Shown: positions 51,203-59,895 of the stretch, one piece after another
Position numbering within the stretch: the stretch's first letter is position 1
How the letters are laid out: every line of letters starts with the position of its first letter
DNA from: Candidatus Argoarchaeum ethanivorans
GTDB lineage: Archaea > Halobacteriota > Methanosarcinia > Methanosarcinales > EX4572-44
Direction: 5' to 3'
Assembly (NCBI GenBank): GCA_004193545.1
Contig: RPGO01000040.1
Coordinates: 62,001 to 126,000, forward strand
DNA length: 64,000 bases
Notes under the pieces: generated by a model
The model's input: only the letters and a program-made list of their open reading frames with translations
Told to the model about the DNA's origin: nothing
Databases searched by the model: none
Made by a program: the position numbers and the translations under genes

Positions 51203-52579
51203 TTATCCCTTTTTCTTCCTTGTTTTTATGCTCATCATAGCGATTACCGAAAGCAAGCCTACCAGTGCGATTAGCCCGATTGGTGTCATTGCTGGAACTG
51301 GTGCTGGTGCTGGTGCTGGTGGTGGTGGTGGTGGAGCGGCTTTTTCCAATGTGAGAAGAGCCCATTCTGTGATAATTACTGGTTCTCCTCTTCCTGATGA
51401 TGTTTGCCATGAACCATAGGTTGGCCCGGCTATCTTATCTTGCTGTGCCACTATCACATCTGAGAAGTCCTCAAACCAGTCTATGCCATCGAATGTGTCT
51501 ATGCCCATGTATTCCAAGCCCTTCATCGTTGTGTACATCGTGTGATATTGTGCAGGTGTGCCGTTCCATCCTGGTGGTGCATTTGCCCCACTTGCATCAT
51601 TCCAATGCCTTACAAGATAATCTGTTGCATTAGTAACTCTTTGCGTGGAGGGGGCATCTCCAACGAATGCCATCTCAAAGATGAGGGTTCCGGTTTTATA
51701 TATGTTCACCCCAATCGGGTCACCAGGATAACTATACCACGAACCCCCATCATTCGTGTCCCCATCAACATCATCTTGGAGATGATCAATATACACATCA
51801 AGTTCTGTTTTCACCCAGTCTGGAATTGTGCATCCGAAATTCTCAGCTTCACCAAGACCAATGGTTGCGTAGCCTGAGTTGGATTGGTCACCGTGGTAGG
51901 TTCCGACGCCTGTACCATTGTCAACAGCACGATAGTCCCACCCGCCTTCCCATACGATGTTAGGAACCGGAGATTCGACCTGCCCAAATGCCAGCCAGTC
52001 TACTATATCTTGTGCAACTTGTCCGTATGTCCATCCGTCAACAGGGCTGCCTGGTACATTCACGACCCTATTTGGTGTGCCACTTGCTGATATTGCGGCT
52101 AAGAGGATTCCTATGCTGTAAGTCTCACGATTTGTACCATGTCGTGCACATACTCCTACTCCATTACCATTGGTATCCGGGTCATCCACCGTACCCGTCG
52201 CTCCAGTTGTATGATCTTGGGGGCTTATGTCAACAACTGTTAAATGTGCGAATGTCCAATTTAGTCCATCCATGACATTCTGATGATACTCATAGTCTGG
52301 ATCAAACGGCGAGTCATATCCCAGCTCATAAGCACGTTCCTGTAGTTTATACAATGCCAAACCCGTACCCGTCTCCAGTTCGCTATAATATGCGTTCCAA
52401 CTACCATAATTTGGGTCTCCAGGATTGAGATTTTGCTGTGCAACAAGCCACACCAATCCATCGCTAATTGCCTGTTCTATTTCTGCCTCAGTAGCAGCGC
52501 TCGCAGTCATTGGAAAAACTGCGAATGCCGAAATCACTAATATCACTGCAATAAATATCCTTTTCTTTTTGTTATCCAT
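51203..52579 (-). CDS. Secreted alpha/alpha-toroid (terpene cyclase/prenyltransferase-like repeat) surface protein with Pro/Ala linker and C-terminal TM anchor
   Basis: Signal peptide; ISDGLVWLVAQQN, MDGLNWTFAHL repeats; APPPPPPAPAPAPVPAMTPIGLIALVGLLSVIAMMSIKTRKKKG tail. Confidence 0.7.
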   Translation of the reverse strand: MDNKKKRIFIAVILVISAFAVFPMTASAATEAEIEQAISDGLVWLVAQQNLNPGDPNYGSWNAYYSELETGTGLALYKLQERAYELGYDSPFDPDYEYHQNVMDGLNWTFAHLTVVDISPQDHTTGATGTVDDPDTNGNGVGVCARHGTNRETYSIGILLAAISASGTPNRVVNVPGSPVDGWTYGQVAQDIVDWLAFGQVESPVPNIVWEGGWDYRAVDNGTGVGTYHGDQSNSGYATIGLGEAENFGCTIPDWVKTELDVYIDHLQDDVDGDTNDGGSWYSYPGDPIGVNIYKTGTLIFEMAFVGDAPSTQRVTNATDYLVRHWNDASGANAPPGWNGTPAQYHTMYTTMKGLEYMGIDTFDGIDWFEDFSDVIVAQQDKIAGPTYGSWQTSSGRGEPVIITEWALLTLEKAAPPPPPPAPAPAPVPAMTPIGLIALVGLLSVIAMMSIKTRKKKG

Positions 52580-52838
52580 TTTTTTACCTCATTCTTTTCT
52601 TTACGACTGATGATATTATTTGACTATCACCACATTAGTTATATGTTGTTTTAATATTACTTAGTAGTTTCGGTAAATGCAGTATCCCCGAAAGAAATTT
52701 ATATGGGGCTGAGCTTCAAAGATGCGTTGTTATAGAGATGTGCAAGATGAACAACAAAAGAATTGTGTTGACAGAGAAGAAATCAGCAAGGGCGAACGGA
52801 TAGACGGCAGGAAGCTATCGCGTTGTCAGGCCATTGAA

Positions 52839-52900
52839 ACATCATGGGTTCAGTGGTAGTATGTCCACCGGGACCCGGGTTTTCTTCCCAGAAAATGCAG
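52839..52900 (+). pseudogene. tRNA-Gly-like relic lacking the anticodon loop
   Basis: tgggttcagtggtagtatgtccacc (archaeal tRNA-Gly D-arm pattern) followed immediately by gggacccgggttttcttcccag (T-arm-like). Confidence 0.45.
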
Positions 52901-53184
52901 TAGCTCGAGCTTGGGCACTCTCGATATTTTTGTTCATTCCCGTGGATTCGGAGATACTGAAATGTGTGCATTTCATCTTATCTTGAAGGACTGGGTTTTC
53001 TTGCATGAAGTCTGTAACATACCGACAGCCCATCTGGATAATATAAGATTCATTCCTTGAGTTCCATGCAGATCAGTGATGCCTCGAATTTAGAGAGACT
53101 CTTACAATTCGAAATCATAGTAAAAATAAGCCTAAATGGGGGTTCATATCGAAAAATAAGCATTCATTTTAGAAATATCTAATT

Positions 53185-53715
53185 ATGGGAAAAACTCTTT
53201 ATTTCGATAGTGAGATGTTGGACATAATAAAAATGAAAATTGATAAAGATGTGAAAATGAGACCTTCAACTGATGAGTATTTTATGGAAATCGCTCGTGT
53301 GGTAGCACACCGCTCCACCTGTCTTCGAAACAAGGTAGGCGCGGTAATTGTCAGGGATAAGCGCATCTTATCCACCGGCTACAATGGTGCGCCGCACAAC
53401 ATGGAGCACTGCCTGGACATTGGCTGTATGCGGGACCAGCAAAACATCGCATCTGGCACGCGGCATGAAGTATGTAGAGCAGTGCATGCAGAACAGAATG
53501 CAATCATCCAGAGTGCACTGCATGGCATCAGTATAAAGGATGCCACCATTTATTGCACTCACCAGCCCTGCATACTCTGTGCTAAGATGTTAATCAACGC
53601 ACACATCAAGCGGGTGGTGTTCGAGGAATCGTATCCGGACAGGGAAGCAATTAATTTTTTCAATATGGCAGCAGTGGAAGTAGTGCAGTTAGAGAGCAAG
53701 ATAGAAGAAAAGTGA
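53185..53715 (+). CDS. dCMP deaminase (ComEB-type)
   Basis: [35 protein letters not shown]...[12 protein letters not shown]...[23 protein letters not shown] zinc deaminase motifs. Confidence 0.93.
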   Translation: MGKTLYFDSEMLDIIKMKIDKDVKMRPSTDEYFMEIARVVAHRSTCLRNKVGAVIVRDKRILSTGYNGAPHNMEHCLDIGCMRDQQNIASGTRHEVCRAVHAEQNAIIQSALHGISIKDATIYCTHQPCILCAKMLINAHIKRVVFEESYPDREAINFFNMAAVEVVQLESKIEEK

Positions 53716-55154
53716 TGAAAATTTATATTAAAACGTATGGCTGTACTGCCAACCATGCAGATTCCAGATATATTGCCGAGGCAATTACCAGCATCGGTCA
53801 CACACTCTGTGATGAAGCAGATGCAGATATGATTATTGTTAACACCTGCACGGTTACAGAATGTACCGAGCAGAGAGTGCTCTCATACATCCGGAGTCAC
53901 CACCATGACCACCACAGTGACAACCACTGCCATCACAGCGACAACCATGGAAAAGATATGATCGTTGCAGGATGCCTTCCCGCGGCACAGCCAGAATATA
54001 TGCGCCACCTTGGAATTGACAAATTCATTACACCAAGAACACTTAACGATATTACAAGGCTCATTCCCAAAAACACTACAAAGCCAGTTCCTGAAAACAC
54101 TGCACCAGGTTTGATACCCAAAAATTCTCTTCCAACCAGCACAGCCATTGCCGTTCCAATGGAAACAATGGGGTCCGGGCATAAAACATCTCACAACAAT
54201 CTTTCAACCAGCAGAGCTATAACAGCTCCAGTAGAAACAACGGGGCGTGACCGGAAAACAACTCACAATCGTCTTCCAACCAGTACAGCCATTGCCGCTG
54301 TAAATATTGCTACAGGGTGCATTGGAGAATGCTCCTATTGCATCGTCAAAAAAGCAAGAGGAGAGCTCACAAGCAAATCCATACCAGAAATAAAACAGGA
54401 GGTTACTAAACTTATATCAAATGGGATATGGGAGATTCAACTTGCTGGACAGGATACAGCATGCTATGGCCTGGATACAGGATACAGCCTGCCAGAGCTA
54501 TTGGACGAGCTATCAAACATTCGAGGGGATTTTCGCATCAGAGTGGGAATGATGAACCCTGCTGCTGCAAAGAATATTACAGGTGAACTGATTGAAGCCT
54601 ACCAGAATGAGAAGATATACAAGTTTCTGCATCTGCCGGTACAAAGCGGCTCTGACACCGTACTTGAAGATATGAAGCGCCATTACAAAACAGAAGACTA
54701 CCGCAAGATCATAAGCGCATTTAGAAGCAGCTATCCGGATGGAATCGTCTCCACTGATTTTATTGTGGGGTATCCGACCGAGAGAGGTGAGGATTTTCAA
54801 CACACGCTTGCATTGTTAAGAGAGGTGCAAGCATTCAAGGTTAACATCACACGCTTTTCACCACGCCCCCACACGAAAGCCAGCCAGTTAAAAGAGATTT
54901 CCAGTGGAATAAAAAAGGAACGCTCAAGAGAGCTTACAAAAGAACATCATCGAATAGCCAGGCAAATTCTTCATCGCTACATCGGCAAAACCTGCAAGGT
55001 AACAGTCACTAAACGTGGAAAAAATAACACCAGCGTCACTAGGGATGATAATTATCGATATATTGTGATAAAAGAAAAACTACCACTCACCTCACAGCAC
55101 AAAGTCAAAATAACAGATGCAGCAGTTACATATTTAGTAGGAGAGAGGATGTGA
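53712..55154 (+). CDS. Archaeal e-MtaB-type methylthiotransferase (ms2t6A synthase)
   Basis: [17 protein letters not shown]...[14 protein letters not shown]...[18 protein letters not shown]...[19 protein letters not shown]-terminal TRAM-like domain. Confidence 0.92.
   Translation: MMKIYIKTYGCTANHADSRYIAEAITSIGHTLCDEADADMIIVNTCTVTECTEQRVLSYIRSHHHDHHSDNHCHHSDNHGKDMIVAGCLPAAQPEYMRHLGIDKFITPRTLNDITRLIPKNTTKPVPENTAPGLIPKNSLPTSTAIAVPMETMGSGHKTSHNNLSTSRAITAPVETTGRDRKTTHNRLPTSTAIAAVNIATGCIGECSYCIVKKARGELTSKSIPEIKQEVTKLISNGIWEIQLAGQDTACYGLDTGYSLPELLDELSNIRGDFRIRVGMMNPAAAKNITGELIEAYQNEKIYKFLHLPVQSGSDTVLEDMKRHYKTEDYRKIISAFRSSYPDGIVSTDFIVGYPTERGEDFQHTLALLREVQAFKVNITRFSPRPHTKASQLKEISSGIKKERSRELTKEHHRIARQILHRYIGKTCKVTVTKRGKNNTSVTRDDNYRYIVIKEKLPLTSQHKVKITDAAVTYLVGERM
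54129..54300 (+). repeat. 72-nt in-frame tandem repeat within the methylthiotransferase gene (about 2.4 copies)
   Basis: Copies start at 54129, 54201 and 54273: ct[t]ccaaccagcacagcc... encoding [24 protein letters not shown] / [24 protein letters not shown] / LPTSTAIAA. Confidence 0.9.
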
Positions 55155-55197
55155 GTTTGCAGGCTAACATTTAATAGACCAACACTCTTATATGTGT

Positions 55198-55382
55198 TTT
55201 TACCTAACCATAATATTATGAACTCTATGAATTTGAAGAACACCGTCTTGCTTGTTGCAGCAGTGATTGTTGCACTCCTGCTTTTTCGCTTGCTTTTTCA
55301 ATTTATCGTATGGATTATATATGTAGTGCTGTTTTTAATAATTGTATACGCGGCATATAATTTTTTAAAGAGAACTTTATGA
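55198..55382 (+). CDS. Small membrane protein
   Basis: 62-aa mostly hydrophobic ORF (VLLVAAVIVALLLFRLLFQFIVWIIYVVLFLIIV). Confidence 0.5.
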
Positions 55383-55429
55383 ACTATTCCACCCCTTTTA
55401 TGTCATCATGATTTAGTGTTCAAAGGTTT

Positions 55430-55473
55430 TTTTATCTTAAAAAATAAAAAGAGTGCGTGGACATTCCACGCAC
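55430..55473 (-). terminator. Hairpin plus T-run terminating the Ca-binding repeat gene
   Basis: Perfect 9-bp stem gtgcgtgga-cat-tccacgcac (55453-55473), T-rich on the minus strand immediately after. Confidence 0.6.
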
Positions 55474-55484
55474 ACAGCACAGAC

Positions 55485-55889
55485 TTATCGATTACGTTCT
55501 TTGCCCTGTCCGCCATTACCGCGACCATTTCCATCTCGCAATGGCTCATAATCGTCGTCCTGCCTGTTTGGAATGCCATCGCCGTCAGAGTCTCTGCCGT
55601 TGATGCCGATGTTGTCACAGACACCATCACCATCTTCATCGACAAAGTTCATGCCGCCGCATCCGGATCCACCGCGTCCGCGTCCGCGGTCGTTATCGCA
55701 GACACCATCGCCGTCAGCGTCCACGAATTCTGGGCGGTCGCCGCTGTTGTCACAGATTCCATCGCCGTTAGTATCCACATATTTGGCGCCACCAACGCCG
55801 CCACCATGTCCGTACTGAGCAGCAGCAATTCCTGCGGAGAGTGCGACGAGTGCAACGATCAGGATTCCAGTTATTGTTCTTGTCTTCAT
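55485..55889 (-). CDS. Secreted protein with thrombospondin type-3/EF-hand-like Ca-binding repeats
   Basis: Signal peptide MKTRTITGILIVALVALSAGIAAA; repeated DTNGDGICDNSGD, DADGDGVCDN, DEDGDGVCDN, DSDGDGIPNRQDDD. Confidence 0.85.
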   Translation of the reverse strand: MKTRTITGILIVALVALSAGIAAAQYGHGGGVGGAKYVDTNGDGICDNSGDRPEFVDADGDGVCDNDRGRGRGGSGCGGMNFVDEDGDGVCDNIGINGRDSDGDGIPNRQDDDYEPLRDGNGRGNGGQGKERNR

Positions 55890-56005
55890 TTTTGTTTTCA
55901 CCTCCTGTTCGAGTTTAGCCCATTTGGGCAATACTCAATTAGTGGGCTTAATAAATATCATTATTCCAGAATTATATCCCAATCTAACCAGAATCATACC
56001 CAAAT

Positions 56006-56314
56006 TCACTCCGAACTGAGGTATAGCAGCACCAAAAGTGCCATAAATTCGAGTATGTCCGGTATCACGTCAAGCGGCCCGAGTACGCACATCCGACGCC
56101 CGCACGCAGCAGCATGCATGCATGGAGTCGATGTGACTGCCTGTAAGAGCAGGATAAACACAAATATCATCAAACCCAGTGTGAACTTCGATTTGATCTG
56201 TGCGTAACTTCGGATATAAATAGCAAGCAATAAAACCAGCAGTACTACATTTGCTGTGGTTATGATCGTCTTGATGTTCATTATGAGTACTGGATCGTAC
56301 ATAGATAGTTGCAT
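56006..56314 (-). CDS. Small multi-TM membrane protein
   Basis: 102-aa ORF with three hydrophobic segments, just downstream of a wHTH gene. Confidence 0.6.
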   Translation of the reverse strand: MQLSMYDPVLIMNIKTIITTANVVLLVLLLAIYIRSYAQIKSKFTLGLMIFVFILLLQAVTSTPCMHAAACGRRMCVLGPLDVIPDILEFMALLVLLYLSSE

Positions 56315-56326
56315 ATTATCACCTAT

Positions 56327-56614
56327 TTACTTTAATTTATTCCCAATTTTCTCCCAAATCTCTTCAAATAGAGCATAATTTCCCTCCATGACTGATGATA
56401 AAAAATACATTGTGCCATAGCCACCACCCACAGATGTGATCATGCCGTTGTCGGAAAGAACCTTTAGATGGTGTTTTATCGTCTTATAGTCCAATCCCAA
56501 CACTTCTGATAACTGATTGGCATTGTATGGGCGGTCATGCATCGCCTTGATTACGCGAGCACGGTTCACACCACCTTTTGTGCCTGCAATCAGCCACCAG
56601 AGTAAGCGTTTCAT
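56327..56614 (-). CDS. ArsR-like winged-helix transcriptional regulator
   Basis: RARVIKAMHDRPYNANQLSEVLGLDYKTIKHHLKVLSDNGMITSVGGGYGTMYFLS. Confidence 0.88.
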   Translation of the reverse strand: MKRLLWWLIAGTKGGVNRARVIKAMHDRPYNANQLSEVLGLDYKTIKHHLKVLSDNGMITSVGGGYGTMYFLSSVMEGNYALFEEIWEKIGNKLK

Positions 56615-56783
56615 AGCATGTAATTAACAGGCATGCTTTATAATCATAATCTCTTGAGAGCCCCAAAAAAAGCAGAGGAATGGGCAAACCAACCTTTCAC
56701 AGAAGCGTACATGGCAATCACCCGCACTTGCCGCCTATACATTGCAGTAACAAGCCCGGTGATCTAAGCATGTCACATCATAT

Positions 56784-57521
56784 TTACAACCGTTTTGGCA
56801 GGCTTCTCCCGTGAAGTTTTATTGCAACCGTCATAAAGATTACAAAGAATATCATAAGGGCTGTGGCATCAACTAAAATCGAATAGTAATTGGTCCCTTG
56901 GAACGAATATCTGCAAAGGTCAGTTATGTAGGTCAGGGGAGATGCCAATGCCAGCACCTGTCCCCACAATGGCAGTTCTCCGACCGGGATAAATATACCG
57001 CTTATGAATACCAGTGGAAATTTTACCATCGTGGATATCATCATCACGGTGGAGGTCATGCTGGTTGGTGTGGATGAGAATATCAGCCCCATAGCTGAGA
57101 AGCAGAATGCAGCCAGTACAATGCCAGCGGCAAGGATGAACGGATGTTCGACTGTCACACCGATTGCCATTCCAACCATTATTGGAACGAGAGATATCCC
57201 AATCCCGAAGAGCACGGATGCCAGCATATCACCCAGCAGGATCGTTGTGATGGAGACCGGGGCTGCTGCAAGTCGCTCCAGGCTCCTGGTCTGTGTCTCG
57301 GTGGGTGCAATCACAGGAGTGATCGACATTGATGTGAAGAAGATCGTCATGCTCAGCAGTCCTGCGATAAGAAAATCAACAGTTAGATCTCTTCCTATCA
57401 CGAATGCCAGAAAAAGGAATACTGGAAAGAGAATACCAAATATTACTACAGGTCCCTTCATATAATAAATCCTGATATCTTTTTTGGCAATTGCACAGGC
57501 ACGTTTTAGCTGATCGATCAT
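56784..57521 (-). CDS. ABC-2 type transporter permease
   Basis: Six-TM ABC-2 pattern, PTETQTRSLERLAAAPVS, LPLWGQVLALASPLTYITDLCRYSFQG. Confidence 0.9.
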   Translation of the reverse strand: MIDQLKRACAIAKKDIRIYYMKGPVVIFGILFPVFLFLAFVIGRDLTVDFLIAGLLSMTIFFTSMSITPVIAPTETQTRSLERLAAAPVSITTILLGDMLASVLFGIGISLVPIMVGMAIGVTVEHPFILAAGIVLAAFCFSAMGLIFSSTPTSMTSTVMMISTMVKFPLVFISGIFIPVGELPLWGQVLALASPLTYITDLCRYSFQGTNYYSILVDATALMIFFVIFMTVAIKLHGRSLPKRL

Positions 57522-58459
57522 CCCTTCTCCTCTGTGAGTTTGATGAACACATCTTCAAGCGTTGGTGTCAGCGTGTTTAGCATCACGATTTCCAGATTAT
57601 TTGACCGGGAATAATCCACCAGTTGATATATCGTCCTACCGGGTTCGTTCGTATACAAACGTAGTTTATCGCCGCTCATCCGGACATCGATGACTCCTGA
57701 TAGGTCTAAAAGATCAGAAGCATCTACAGGCATGTCAAAACTGACCTCCACCCATTCTAACCCAGCAATTCTCATTTTGAGCTTTTCCGGGGCGTCTATG
57801 GCTGCTATCTTTCCATGATTGATGATTGCGACTCTGCTGCACAGCTCGTTTGCCTCCTCCATGTAGTGAGTGGTGAGAAAGATGGTTTTACCTCCTTTGT
57901 TTAACTCCAGTACCATATCCTTGATCAACCGTGCACTTATAACATCCAGACCCGATGTTGGCTCATCGAGAAAAAGTATTTCCGGGTCGTTCATGAGAGA
58001 CATGGCAAGGATGAGTTTTTGCTTCATCCCTTTGGAGAATGTCTTAACCTTGTGATCTTTTCGATCATAGAGATTAAACTTGTTCAAAAGCTCTTCCGCT
58101 CTCTTTTTAGCATGGTTTTTTGGTACACCGTACAGGTCTGCCATAAACTGTAAATTATTCCACGCAGAAAGTTCGTTGTATGCATTTGACAATTCTGGAA
58201 CAACTCCAATGATCTGTTTGGCTTTAATCGATTCACTCCGCAGATCAAAACCCATGATACTAACCTTGCCAGAAGTTGGTTTGATAACTCCAGTAAGTAT
58301 CCGCACAGTTGTAGTCTTACCTGCACCGTTTGGTCCCAAAAAACCAAATATTTCCCCTTCTTCCACTTCAAAACTGATATGGTCAACTGCTGTAAATCCA
58401 TTGTAATCTTTTGTTAGCTCACCGACCTCAATTACGGTTTTCATTGTCCTGCGCTCCAT
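57518..58459 (-). CDS. ABC-2 type transporter ATP-binding protein
   Basis: Walker A GPNGAGKTTTVRIL, signature FSKGMKQKLILA, Walker B ILFLDEPTSGLD. Confidence 0.95.
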   Translation of the reverse strand: MERRTMKTVIEVGELTKDYNGFTAVDHISFEVEEGEIFGFLGPNGAGKTTTVRILTGVIKPTSGKVSIMGFDLRSESIKAKQIIGVVPELSNAYNELSAWNNLQFMADLYGVPKNHAKKRAEELLNKFNLYDRKDHKVKTFSKGMKQKLILAMSLMNDPEILFLDEPTSGLDVISARLIKDMVLELNKGGKTIFLTTHYMEEANELCSRVAIINHGKIAAIDAPEKLKMRIAGLEWVEVSFDMPVDASDLLDLSGVIDVRMSGDKLRLYTNEPGRTIYQLVDYSRSNNLEIVMLNTLTPTLEDVFIKLTEEKG

Positions 58460-58757
58460 TTCCTAACAAATCGATGACTATTTGCGTTGTTTTTAGTTTC
58501 CAGACTTTCTCAGGCGCTCCCCCTCCCTTTTCTCTGTACTCAGAAACTTCAATGATGCCAGCACGACTCAACTCTGACAGGTGATAATACAATCCGGAAG
58601 AGGTTAGTTTTGCGTTGCGCCCGGTTAAAAATTCATATATTTCCCTTGTGCTCTTGCTGCCCACTCCAATAAAATCAATGATTGTCCATCTGGTCGGGCA
58701 ATGGAGTGCACTGATGCATGTTTTAAATTTTAGCATACGTGGATGGCAATTACACAT
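58428..58757 (-). CDS. ArsR-like transcriptional regulator
   Basis: RWTIIDFIGVGSKSTREIYEFLTGRNAKLTSSGLYYHLSELSRAGIIEVSEYREKGGGAPEKVWKL. Confidence 0.85.
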   Translation of the reverse strand: MCNCHPRMLKFKTCISALHCPTRWTIIDFIGVGSKSTREIYEFLTGRNAKLTSSGLYYHLSELSRAGIIEVSEYREKGGGAPEKVWKLKTTQIVIDLLGNGAQDNENRN

Positions 58758-58954
58758 TGTATCACTTGAATATTACAGTGTTTCACAATAATATTACAGG
58801 CTTAAATATGTTTCGATGAGTGAAAACCATAGTTAAATCCTATTGAAACCAGAGAGACTGCAAACATTTGTTACGTCAATATGTAATCATATTTTTTGGA
58901 CAACGCGTATTGCTTTTATACTATGAACTCTTTAAAATTCACGGTTGTAGGCGA

Positions 58955-59875
58955 ATGTTGACAAGTTCTAATTTTGAGTCATTGCTAAAAAAACACGGCT
59001 ATCACATGGCAGGTAGTCATAGTGCTGTTAAAACCTGCCTGTGGTTAAATAAAAGCCTTCGTGGTGAAGGGAAATGCTATAAATTCCAGTTTTATGGTAT
59101 AGCTTCTCATCGCTGCGTCCAGATGACACCAACGATGCAGTGTAACCAGAAATGCCTCCACTGCTGGCGCCCAACTGAAATAGATGTTCCAGAAACAGGA
59201 TGGGACTCACCAGAGTTGATCGTAGAAGAGTCATTAAAGGCTCAGCAGAAATTAATCTCAGGTTACGGGGGTGCTGATATAATCGATAAAACGCTCTGGG
59301 AAGAGGCAAAAAATCCACGTCATGTGGCGATATCCCTCGCAGGTGAGCCAACGATTTATCCGTATCTCGACCGTCTTATTGATACATTCCACAGTAAAAA
59401 TATGACCACTTTTGTTGTTACAAATGGCACATATCCTGCAATGGTGGAACAGATTAATCCCACCCAGTTGTATTTGAGTCTCAATGCACCAGATGAATAT
59501 ACGTATCGGCAAACCTGCAACCCCCAGGAAGAGGGGTTGTGGAAACGTATCTGCAAGAGTCTTGACATCCTGCGAGAAAAAGAGACTCGAACTGTTCTTC
59601 GTATCACCTTAACAGAGGGGTTAAACATCAGCAGCCCAGAAGGCTATGCAGCTCTAATCGATCGTGCAAGTCCGGATTATATTGAAATAAAAGCCTACAT
59701 GCATCTTGGTTTTTCGCAAAAGAGGCTTGAAAGGTCTGCGATGCCAACTCACCAGCGAATTCGCGAGTTTTCAGAAAGAATCATGCAATACACTGATTAT
59801 AAACAAGCAGATGAAAGTCAGATCAGCAGAATAGTGCTATTATCTAAAAACGGGGATGTGAAAAAAATAGTTTAA
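58955..59875 (+). CDS. taw1: tRNA 4-demethylwyosine synthase Taw1/TYW1
   Basis: HRCVQMTPTMQCNQKCLHCWRPTE (CxxxCxxC), ISLAGEPTIYPYLDRLI, YIEIKAYMHLGFSQKRL. Likely start MLTSSNF at 58955 rather than 58868. Confidence 0.92.
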   Translation: MLTSSNFESLLKKHGYHMAGSHSAVKTCLWLNKSLRGEGKCYKFQFYGIASHRCVQMTPTMQCNQKCLHCWRPTEIDVPETGWDSPELIVEESLKAQQKLISGYGGADIIDKTLWEEAKNPRHVAISLAGEPTIYPYLDRLIDTFHSKNMTTFVVTNGTYPAMVEQINPTQLYLSLNAPDEYTYRQTCNPQEEGLWKRICKSLDILREKETRTVLRITLTEGLNISSPEGYAALIDRASPDYIEIKAYMHLGFSQKRLERSAMPTHQRIREFSERIMQYTDYKQADESQISRIVLLSKNGDVKKIV

Positions 59876-59895
59876 ATAGGGGAAACGGGTGTTAC

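Noticed and set aside
54129-54300. Possible CRISPR or non-coding tandem repeat
   Set aside because: The repeats are in frame inside a methylthiotransferase ORF with no spacers.
55416-56207. 263-aa plus-strand ORF
   Set aside because: Antisense to the Ca-binding repeat gene; the A/V/T/S-rich translation is the shadow of GAYGGNGAYGG-type repeats.
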